DNA of 64,000 nt, from positions 22,922,816 to 22,986,815 of the forward strand of contig OX463779.1 of NCBI GenBank assembly GCA_949825025.1, in the 5' to 3' direction. The DNA comes from Siphlonurus alternatus. Lineage: Eukaryota > Arthropoda > Insecta > Ephemeroptera > Siphlonuridae. Below, in pieces: positions 29,964-39,756 of the stretch. The translations under genes and the position numbers were made by a program. Numbering within the stretch: position 1 is the first letter of the stretch; every line of letters begins with the position of its first letter. The notes under the pieces were generated by a model. The model saw only the letters and a list, made by a program, of their open reading frames with translations. It ran no database searches and was not told where the DNA came from.

Positions 29964-31091
29964 ATGGGGAGTTTTAGGGAAAACACCCTTGAAATTGATT
30001 TCTCAGCGTGTGGGAAGGCACGCCCACCTGCTGCCATTATACATTCTTGGCTAAAAAGTGTTGTTAAAATACCTGTTGAAATTATAGATGGTATACAATT
30101 AGATGGTGAAAAGTCTAGGGAATACATTAAGTTAATTAGTAAAGAAGAGTATGACAAAGCGTTGGACAATATAGTTGGTGAATATGAGTTTGAAGACAAT
30201 GTTGGCAAGAGGTGGCAGATTCCGGTGCGTGAAATTACTGAAGTAACAATGGTAAGAGTAATGAATGTTCCCTTTGAAGTACCAATGGAATTAATTGCAA
30301 ATGCTTTATCTGCATATGGAAAAATCCTGTCCAGTGAATTTGAGAAGTGGGGGCGTGGTTATGCATTACCTGTGAAGAATGGTGTTAGACTGTTTAAAAT
30401 GGTGCTAGATATGCAAATTCCATCGTACATTCCTTACTATACTGACGAGGAGGACGAGGTCACCAAAGCTCAAGTTATTTATACTGGACAAAAACGTACA
30501 TGCAAGATTTGTAATGATACCTCGCATTTCGTTCGAGATTGCCCGCGGCGACGAAGTGTCTACCGCCGGCAGCCGGGTTACTACTATAAACAAGTGCGAC
30601 CGGTTATTAACAGTCAAATGGAGTTTCCTAGTTTGAATGAAGGAAAAAATGATGAGAAAGAACAAAATGAGACAAATATTACAAAAGAAGAAGAAGGAAA
30701 AAAAGAAAATGAAACCGTGATGGAAGTGCAAGAAAGCCAGGAAATAATTGAAGAGACACAAATATCCCAAGAGGTCAAGGTTGATGGAAAAGACAACAAG
30801 GTTGATGCGGAGAGAAAGAGACAGAGGACTAAAACCAACGACTCCGAGACAAGCACGCAGCTTGAGGGTGGTGGGCATGTGACTAAGAAAGTGGACAACA
30901 AGCCTAGCCCTGTGGTTAAAGTGATACAACAACTGCAACGGGGTAGCAGAGGTGGCGGGGCTGGCAGTCCATTGAACTCAAGTCGTCCTCGCTCGCGTAC
31001 GTCATCGGCCAGTAGTGTTGACAGCGACAAGAGTACAGAATCACGTTCGACGAGCAACAGCAAAGCAGAGAGTAAAGTAAGAAAAAAATAA
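29964..31091 (+). CDS. ORF1 (gag-like, zinc-knuckle) of the Tx1-like LINE
   Basis: About 375 residues from the first in-frame ATG (the open frame begins slightly earlier without one). The N-terminal half holds an RRM-like fold candidate (TMVRVMNVPFEVPMELIANA). A single CCHC zinc knuckle follows, CKICNDTSHFVRDC, spaced C-x2-C-x4-H-x4-C. The C-terminal half is highly charged (Lys/Glu-rich) and ends in a Ser/Arg tail. In this LINE group ORF1 coats the element RNA. The frame is intact although ORF2 is not. No overlap with ORF2; the gap is about 157 bases and includes a TA microsatellite. Confidence 0.85.
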   Translation: MGSFRENTLEIDFSACGKARPPAAIIHSWLKSVVKIPVEIIDGIQLDGEKSREYIKLISKEEYDKALDNIVGEYEFEDNVGKRWQIPVREITEVTMVRVMNVPFEVPMELIANALSAYGKILSSEFEKWGRGYALPVKNGVRLFKMVLDMQIPSYIPYYTDEEDEVTKAQVIYTGQKRTCKICNDTSHFVRDCPRRRSVYRRQPGYYYKQVRPVINSQMEFPSLNEGKNDEKEQNETNITKEEEGKKENETVMEVQESQEIIEETQISQEVKVDGKDNKVDAERKRQRTKTNDSETSTQLEGGGHVTKKVDNKPSPVVKVIQQLQRGSRGGGAGSPLNSSRPRSRTSSASSVDSDKSTESRSTSNSKAESKVRKK

Positions 31092-31121
31092 TAAATTGTA
31101 TTTTGTACATGTATAAAGAGA

Positions 31122-31163
<42 letters not shown>
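31122..31163. repeat. (TA)n microsatellite between LINE ORFs
   Basis: A pure TA run of about 40 bases inside the inter-ORF spacer of the Tx1-like LINE. Confidence 0.95.
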
Positions 31164-31166
<3 letters not shown>

Positions 31167-31248
31167 TAAAATTACAGTTGAGATTATATTAAACAAATGT
31201 ATATATTTGATATTTAATGTATTATAAATAATATAAATATAATTTACA

Positions 31249-34200
31249 ATGTTGAATAAAAATCTCAAATTAACCACACTTAATATTAATAGAATCAAAC
31301 AAAATTTTAAAGTAAAAATTTTGCAAGATTAGATAAAACAAGTTAATCCTGACGTATTTTTTCTGCAAGAAGTTACTTCACATGAATGTACGGCATGGTT
31401 TACCAATTATGATAGTGTGGTTAATTTGGGTGATAGATGTTACGGAGTTGCTATATTTTGGAAGGCGACACTAAAAGCCAAAGAGATTGGAAGACTTGTT
31501 GATGGGAGGGGTTTGTCTATTATTATTGACCGTATTTTATTTGTTAATGTTTATGTACCTGCTGGAGCAAAAAATATTGAAAATAGAAAAATATTTTTCA
31601 GTGAAAAAATAACTCCATTATTTAATACAAACAGCAGGGAAATAATATTGGCAGGTGATTTTAACTGTGTAATATCACCGCTTGACCAAAAACCAGGGTA
31701 TAATAAGTGTACTCAATTAGAAACATTAATAAATGGATTGGAGTTAAAAGATGCATGGAGGGTAACTGAGAAAAATAAAATAATGTATACGTTCAATGCT
31801 AGTAGATTTGCATCGAGATTGGATCGAATTTATGTATCTAAAGAATTGGTTAAAAAAATAAGCAAAGCAGTTATAAATCCAATTGCTATTTCTGATCACA
31901 TAGGTTTTTCAGTTATATTTAAGGAAATATTGGAAAATAATTCTGATAAGCAAAATTTTGAGAATATGTGGAGATTAAATACTAGTATATTGCATAAAGA
32001 AGAGGCATTAAATAAATTTAAAAATTTGTGTGAATCGTGTTTAAGCAAAGAAAAAAACTTTGAAAATACGATAACATGGTGGGCCCAATATGCAAAACCG
32101 GAAATAATCAAATTTTGTAAACAACAAAGTCAAAATATAGAAAAATGGAGGAAATATTCCATGGAATATTATAATATTGTTTTTAAAGAAATGGTGGAAG
32201 AAAATATGAAAAATGGTAATTATAAAGAGGAGATAAAAGAGGTTAAAGCTGAAATAATAAAATTACAAGAAAAATCATTGGAAGGATTAAAGATTAGGGC
32301 AAAAAGTGGATGTAATATTTCAACTGAAAAAGCGGGTATATATCAAGTAATGAGACAGTATAAAAGGGGTAAAAGACAAAAAATAACAAAAATTACAGAC
32401 GATAATTCAAATAAAATATATACAGAAGAGAAAGAAATTCTAAACGTGTTTTATAATCATTATAATGATGCATTTGATAACAAAGGGGAGGGATTATTAC
32501 AAGAAGATGATATATTAAAATTTATAAATGAAAATAAGGTGAAAATATCGGATGATGATCTAGTAGAATTAAAGGAATTAGGTAGACCATTAACAGAAAA
32601 AGAAATAGGTAATGTTATACAAGCAGGAGAGAATGGTAAATCTCCTGGTGTAGATGGGCTTCCAATAGAAATATATAAAGTGATGTGGCCTTTGCTGGGG
32701 AAAGCATTCACAAGAATGTACAATGATGTTTTGCATAATGGGTTTCCCAGCGAAGATAATTGTTTAGGAATTGTAAATTTAGTGCCTAAAACAAAATATC
32801 CAAAGTTTGTTAGAGATTTTAGACCACTTACATTGTTAAATACTGATTATAAAATATTTTCTGCTACAATGGCTAATAGACTCAAAAAGGTATCAGGTAA
32901 AATTATTGATCCGGTGCAAACATGTTCAGTTCCTGGAAAGAAAATTTCTGATACAATTAATGACATTGTAAATGCTTCACACTATATGTTTAATAAAGTT
33001 AAGAAGGGTGCGATAGTTACTATAGATTTTAAAGCAGCATTTGATAGAGTTTATCATAAATATTTGTGGTTAGTGTTGCAAGAAAATAAAGTGGATGAGA
33101 GGTTTATTAAAGGGATACAATTTTTGTACAGAGATGCTACATCGCAAATAAAGATTAATGGAAAATTAACAGAAAAATTTAAAATAAAAAGATCTGTAAG
33201 ACAAGGTTGTCCTAGTTCAATGGTATTATTTTGTATATCAATTCAACCCTTAATTAGTTTATTGTTAAAAAAATTAAATGGAATTAAAATATATGATACA
33301 ATTTTTAAATTAGCATCCTTTGCAGATGATTTAACAGTAGCCTTAAATTGTAATGGGGAACTTACCACTCTTAAAAATTGTATTGATAATTATTGTCATT
33401 TTTCGGGGGCAGCAATAAATGAGAAAAAATGTGAACTAATAAAATCTAAAGAAAGCCGGGAAAATTATGCATGTGAATGGCTAACAGAAAAAGATTCTAT
33501 AAAAATTCTGGGTATTACAATTGGTAAAACATTTGCACAAACTATGACAAAAACCTGGGATAGTATTAACGTACAAATTATGAATATTTAAGTTGAAAGC
33601 AAATGGAGGAATATATCATTATTAGAAAAAGTAGATTTTATAAAAACATTTGCACTCTCAAAAATATGGTATGTGGCAAGTGTATTACCTATTACAGCCA
33701 GTGTAGAAAAAAAAATAAATAAACATGTGAACTTCTTCCTGTGGTCAGGTGATATTTTTCGTATGGCAAAAGAAAAGTGTTATTTACCACCGGAGAAGGG
33801 AGGAATAGGATTGACACACATCAAAGCTAAATGTGATGCTATATTATTGTTGTCTGCAATAAGGGCTAATACAGGTCAAGGATCAAAAGTTCTTGAATCT
33901 ATTTTACAATTTTATACAGAAATACATGGTGATCAATTACCGTACTGGCCTAATGTGGTTAAAAATAATAATGGAATTTCGTATTTACTTGGATTAATAT
34001 TGTACTTTAAATATGATGATGATGTAATGCTATCATGTAAAAATATTTATAAACATTATATGGAAATATTAGGTTATGGCACCAAAGTTGTTGTAACTGC
34101 ACCAGGATCAATAAATAATGAACATGCAATAAATGTGTGTTGGGAGAATGTTTATAAATGTATTGACTATAAATTTGTTGATAAAACAATAAGATCGACA

Positions 34201-34623
34201 TGGATAAGGGTTGTTCATAATTTATATGCAACTAAATTTAGAAAAAAAGCTATTGGGATAACAAATGATGATAAATGTGACATATGTGGAGAGTGTGACA
34301 CGTTATTCCATAGATTAACGGCATGTGGCACTGCTAAGGATATGGTACAATGGGTTTTTCATATTATAGATTGTATTACAAACAAACGAAATACTGTAAC
34401 ATTAGGTCATATGCTATATGGAGATCTTTGCGAAATTAGGCCTCCTGAAATAAAAAATTCAATACTGTGGCTCATTGGATATTTGATTGATTGTTTAGTT
34501 GGACATTATAAAGTTTACAGTTTAAATTGTTTTAAAATATATATAAAACAAAGATGGTTGTGTTGTAGAAATATTGATTCTTTTAAAAAGAATTTAGGAA
34601 ATTCTTTGGATATATTATTTTAA
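31249..34623 (+). pseudogene. ORF2 (endonuclease-reverse transcriptase) of the Tx1-like LINE
   Basis: One frame runs from ATG 31249 to the stop at 34623, about 1124 codons, interrupted only by TAG at 31330-31332 and TAA at 33589-33591. N-terminal AP-endonuclease signatures: LAGDFNCVISP, SRLDRIYVSKE and ISDHIGFSV. Reverse transcriptase: RDFRPLTLLNTDYKI, TIDFKAAFDRVYHKYLW (motif A), RQGCPSSMVLFCISIQP (motif B) and ASFADDLTVAL (motif C). A C-terminal CCHC-like finger (CDICGECDTLFHRLTACG) lies near codon 1010. Family role: nicks target DNA and primes reverse transcription. The two stops make this copy inactive; few other lesions suggest recent decay. Confidence 0.88.
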
Positions 34624-35437
34624 GAAATTAAGGAATGGGAGGAAAATGAATAAAAAATTCTATTATATTGCTTTATAAATAATTTGCATAATTGTTTTAT
34701 GTTTCAGGTTTTTTTTTATGTTTCAGGTTCCATTAAACATCCAGTTTCAGATTTTTTCATGTTTTAAAATTATTATTATATATATGTATGTGTGTGTATA
34801 TGTAGGTATATATATGCATATTTATGTATATATGTATGTGTATATATGCATATTGTGTAATGAATGTTTTGAAAAAACAGTAAATAGGTTACAGTGCAGT
34901 TTTATAAGTAAAGTTATCTCTTTTTTTTCTGAAAATCATTATCGGAATGTACTAATACCAATGAATTTTAAACTTGGAGAATTATTAATTATTAAATTAT
35001 TAAGTAAAATTAGTATGATACCATTGAGTAGCATGTTTTTAAATCAATTGAAATTAAACAGTATACTGGTAATAATTACACTTAATAATTTGCTTAGATA
35101 AATGTACAGTGAAAAAAAAAAAAAAAAATGAAGTTATATGTAATCAACACTAATATTTTCTTCTTTCTGTTTCAGACATATTCTTTCTGTTTCAGATAAT
35201 GCACAATAATGTTTTTTTATGTTTTGTAGTAATATTATGCTCAAATATAAAGAAAAAAAAAAAAAGTAATAAAAAGTCTCATGATATTGTATTAGAACAT
35301 TAGGGAATTTTTATACATGTAAATACTGTAATTGTTAATTTGGAATATTGAATAAGATATACAGATCTAAAGTTTAAAATTGTAATTAATAATTTGTTTC
35401 TTATGTAAAAATTGTACATAAACATGTTTTTATGAAT

Positions 35438-35465
<28 letters not shown>

Positions 35466-35468
<3 letters not shown>

Positions 35469-36656
35469 TATATAATACTTCCTCTGCATTTTTTTTATAT
35501 ATATTCTCATGACCTTTATCTTTTACTACAAGTTAAATAGGCTGAGAAAAATATGCATGCAAATAATTGTACATATTATAAAGTATATTTATATATAAAA
35601 ATTTGTTAATTTGTATGCATTAAGATTGTCATTTTGAAGGGTTATTCGGTGAAGTTTGAAATACTTTAATACCCAGAAATAAAAACTTCCTGATTTGTAA
35701 TAAATCAAGTACTGAACATCGTACTAAACATGTAAAAAAAAAAAAAAAAAAAATAGGATGCAATTATTTTTATAAATGAGTAAGTTATTTCATGATAAAT
35801 TAATATTAACTAAATTCGTTACATATATAGGTTATATTTTAGTGTCATGTTTAATACCACCAAGTTTAATACTCTATTTAACCCAGAATAAAGTTGTAGA
35901 AGAATTGAAGTGTCATTTTACAATTATCTCCAGCAATTAAGTCTTAAAAAAATCTAGATGTTAATATTTTAATTTTGCAGTGGAAAATCAATGCAGAACT
36001 GCAAGTGCATGACATACAGAAAGCCAATCATAATAATTTTTTATTAATATAATATCCTTATAAATTGTCAGGACATGGCAACCAAATCGGCATGACAAAA
36101 TACATTTCATACTAGTATAGAAATATTTTTGACTATTTTGCTTAAAACTAAAAAGCAATTTTAATTTTACTCCTAATTCTTAAACTTTTTCACATAAAAA
36201 AATCTACTGAGACTCCTAAGTTGTAAGGCAATGTGGATGAAAAATAGAAAGACAGAAATTAAATATTTGGTCAATTCCTTTATTTAATTATATGTGGTGT
36301 AATAAGTTTTTCATCAATTTTAATGTTTTTTGTAAAGATTAGGTAATTATTATGGAGTTTAATAATGAAAAAATATATAGTTAAGAAAAAATCTGGTGTT
36401 CAATAATTTAATTATTAACTTAAAACCAAAATAGAGGGGTTATTTTATGTGTCTAAAAAAAATAACCTGATAAATTTACTTGAATAACAATGATAATTTT
36501 CATTATTTTTAATCAAAATAATTATCATCCCAGTTTTTAATTAAAAAATTTAATTAATAAAAAAATTCATATGAAGTTTTATTATACAAAAATTTATATA
36601 TATTTTTTTTAATATTGTTACTGTCGTAGTATCTGCATCTATCCGTGTTTGTTAAT
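35466..36656. other. Gene-free spacer between the LINE and gene B
   Basis: AT-rich, with a poly(A) run near 35733-35752 and no credible gene. It forms the 3' flank of minus-strand gene B; a definite polyadenylation site was not assigned. Confidence 0.5.
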
Positions 36657-37897
36657 TCAAAACCAATTCAACCATGCACGAATTTTGCTAAACGCGTCTT
36701 CTCCAAACAGTCCGCGGTTTGACAAGGCTTTGGGTCGCAAGTCCTCCAAGTCATCAGCCAACTGGCGCAGAGTGGCGCTCACTTGTGTCAAGAAGGCCGA
36801 GTCACAGGCGGGTTGTCCGGGGGAGCCACAAGTGGTTAAGACTGCGACAAACAACAAGTAACCACATTATGCCACCTCTTGTTTGTACTAACTATATTAT
36901 TATAGGTCGAGTAATTAATTCATGAAAAAGTTATCCAAAAAGTTATCTACGTTTCTCACTAACCGCAATTAGCTTTAGTCAATAGTAATTCAATGACACA
37001 CATTTTATATTTTGACACTGTGTTTAGTGAAAACGTGGATATAACTTTCTTCGTGAATCGTGCGTGAATATTTTAAACCCTCACAAGCATTCATATATTT
37101 TGATATACATTTTAAAAGAGCAAGATGATTTATTATATTACGAAGTATAATACTAATTAAATACAGTTATGAATTAACAAAATATACTACAGGCACTGAA
37201 GCAATATGTTTACTAATAATATACAGTATCATATTAATATAATGATGTGTACTGAAATATTTCAAATAATTTTCATTGTGAGTGTAATTATAATTTCAAA
37301 TGTAAATTATTATAGAAAAAAAAATAAGCTACATCACACAAGTAATACTAGCTCTCATTCTTTATAAAATAAAAATCAAACACTTAACAAAATTGCATTA
37401 TTTTTCTTACTCTTTTCCAACAGGCAGCCATTTCTTTGATTTTGTGGAATATCAGCGTCATGCAGTTCAGGAGAACTCGTCGAAGACGCGGTTGTCTGCA
37501 ATAAAACTTAATTAAAACTTATAATAATTTACGTCAACTTTTGCTCAAATCGACAATCAAAATCTATAGAGCTACACATGCATATAAAGATGTAAAAAAA
37601 AAAAAAATGCAACTGAAAATCATTGCCTTCAAGGTTTATTGTATGAAAGCAAATTTTTTACAATAAATGAAGTTCTTGATTCACAATCAAATGATCCCTG
37701 GGTAGGATATATTTTTAAATTAATATCTGATCTTTAATAGTTCATGAGAAAAAATTAAACTAAGATTTTCTAATAGTATATGGTGGCTTATGGAGTATTT
37801 TTTTCATCCGGGGAACACTTGAAGTTTCTATAATTTTTTTACTCACCACTACAACGAGGACGGTCAGGGCCAGCAGGTTATAAATCTTGAAGATCAT
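36657..37897 (-). CDS. Small secreted protein B, paralogue of A
   Basis: Three exons read from the minus strand: 37897-37847, 37495-37411, 36841-36657; 107 codons, 106 residues. The start MIFKIYNLLALTVLVVV is a signal peptide, followed by TTASSTSSPELHDADIPQN. Then a Cys-containing segment (GCLLE...TTCGSPGQPACDS), a helical stretch (VSATLRQLADDLEDL) and the shared C-terminal block SNRGLFGEDAFSKIRAWLNW plus a final Phe. Intron positions and phases match gene A. It is transcribed toward gene A (convergent pair), with the Tx1-like LINE between. The family is unknown to me. The C-terminus ends NWF, so the possible amidation glycine of A is absent. Confidence 0.8.
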
Positions 37898-37951
37898 GAC
37901 GACTGTTTGGTCCAGCAAGCCGCGGTGTCAGTTTTATGAATAGAGCACGTA

Positions 37952-37986
37952 CACCGGTCACACTTGAATTTACCACGCATTGTGTG
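37952..37986 (-). promoter_or_regulatory. Conserved proximal promoter of small-protein gene B
   Basis: Minus-strand CACAATGCGTGGTAAATTCA with AGTGTGACCGG matches the block before gene A at nearly every position. The TATA-like element differs (ATTCATAAAACTG here). Conservation of about 30 bases upstream of two diverged genes suggests shared regulation. Confidence 0.7.
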
Positions 37987-38334
37987 CGCACGTTTGCTAG
38001 CTGGCTTTTTATTGCTTTATTTAATATTTAGAAATGACGTCAGATAATTATTACTTGCAAACAATAATATGCATCAAAACAACGTATTATAGTGTTATAA
38101 AACAAATGAGCAATTAGTGCTTGTGGTTGTGAAAAAAATTTCAATATTTATAGCTGAAACTAATTAATTGTTTAATGGTATATATATAACGTGTCATTGT
38201 TTAATAAGAGATTTGTTTTGTAAAATATTTTAATATTAGTGGAAAATTCCATTTCATAATCATGAAAAGGTATTTATTTATTTATTTATTTATTTTATTT
38301 CAAACAACTGGTTATACAAGATAACATGGTTCAC

Positions 38335-39544
38335 CCCAGTGACCACATGGACGTCCCCGGGACGCCCCTGGGACATCCCTCTAAGGTCCCCGTTGGACGT
38401 CCCCAAGGACATCCCCCATGTCCATCAAAAAAGGACGTCCCTGCGGACGTCTTGTGGACATCCCTCGGGGATGTTCCCTAATTTTCACTTGCCAATTATA
38501 TATTAATTCATCTTAAAATTTATATTAAAGAAGTTTAGGGGCTTTTAGAATGAGGACTACAAGATTACCAAATAAAAAATTTGGGTGCGTCGGGAATCGA
38601 ACTCGGACCTTTTGGTTGATAGACGACGTCGTAGACAACTTGGATATTGCTCTTCGTTACTAAAGTGTGGTTTATTTGGGTATATAAATTGTAAAGTTTT
38701 GGGTGTTATATAATATTTTAATATTACGAACGAAGTTGCGTTTTTTTATTTTTTTAAGCAAACTGGTACATTGGGAGATTGTTATTATTTAATACAACAT
38801 TTAATATATTGAGATTTAAATTTTTTAAAAATAAATTAAAATAAAATTTTATAATTTTAATAAAAACATGTTTATACATTAATTAATTATAAATTGCAAC
38901 GCTCAAATGCATCTCTAATTGTTAACAGACTTCGACATTAAAAAAAAAAATATTTTTAATTTTTTAGAAATTTTTAAAGGTCCCTCCGAGGACATTTGTG
39001 GGACGTTCAAGCGTCCCTCTAAAATCCCCGGGGGACTTTGATGGGACCTTGTTTATTTTTCATATATATTTTTTTCTACGAGGATATTTTATTAAAAAAA
39101 ATTATTTTTCAGTGCAAATTACGCACTTTAATATTAAGTAAAATTTCACGTCTTATTTTAAATATTAATATTTTCATATAATATTTTAAATAATATTAAC
39201 TATATTTGTATTTGTATATTTTTAAAATCAGTACATAATAATGAACAGCACATATTATGATTTTAATGAAAACATTGACTAAAGGGTCCTTTCAAAGTCC
39301 CCCGGGGATGTTCAAGGGACAGCCGTGTTGCATCCCCAGTGGATGTTCTGAGAGACTTTCATAAAAATATTAAAAAACCTAGAAAATTATTTTCGAAGTG
39401 TAGCTAAAACCTTTTTTAGAACACGGAAAACATGTTTAAAGTTAAAGGGTTTTGAAAACTAGCACGTAAAACGTTCAGGGATGTTGGGGGGGGATCTTGC
39501 GGGGATGTTCGCAAGGTCCCCGGGATGTCCATGTGGTCACTGGG
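38335..39544. mobile_element. Non-autonomous TIR DNA transposon nested in the LINE 3' UTR
   Basis: About 1.2 kb with ends CCCAGTGACCACATGGACGT and its near-complement (CCCAGTGACCACATGGACAT on the other strand). Both ends contain clusters of GGACRTCCC-type words in alternating orientation, many per 100 bases, also scattered inward. No transposase ORF. Removing it would rejoin the LINE's 3' UTR to its tail, so it inserted after the LINE. No clear target-site duplication; superfamily not assigned. Confidence 0.75.
38583..38650 (-). other. tRNA-like B-box segment inside the DNA transposon
   Basis: On the minus strand, GGTCCGAGTTCGATTCCCGA resembles a tRNA T-arm/B box, followed by CGCACCC. The T stem pairs poorly and no good A box or anticodon arm could be built, so this is not a functional tRNA. 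It may be a SINE fragment or chance. Confidence 0.3.
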
Positions 39545-39756
39545 ACGTCATAGAAGAAACTGTAAAACAACAAAACAAAACAACAAAACAATAAATACAA
39601 ACAAATCACAACAATATACAGAGACCATCAGAAAAAAAAACAATTAAAACAAAAAGAAAGATTACATATTTTTTATGATTCGCTACAACGAACTCAAGAC
39701 ATTTTCAGACATTTTATTACTTAAAAACTCTCTGACTGAATACAACTCCTTTTCAA

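Larger units (their letters stand above)
29790..35465 (+). mobile_element. Tx1/L1-like LINE, near full length, decayed
   Basis: A non-LTR retrotransposon with a zinc-knuckle ORF1 (29964-31091), an ORF2 of about 1124 codons broken by two in-frame stops (31249-34623), a 3' UTR and a poly(A) tail (about 35438-35465) after AATAAA. The reverse transcriptase block resembles the Tx1 clade. The exact 5' end is not clear, and I found no target-site duplication. A (TA)n run separates the ORFs. The 3' UTR contains repeated splice-acceptor-like words. It lies between the two convergent small-protein genes. Confidence 0.85.

Noticed and set aside
34718..35101. ORF in the Tx1-like LINE 3' UTR
   Set aside because: Low-complexity Tyr/Val/Met stretch from TATG repeats; no RT or other LINE domain.
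38583..38650. Possible tRNA gene
   Set aside because: Only a B-box-like motif; the T stem mispairs and A box, anticodon arm and acceptor stem cannot be built.
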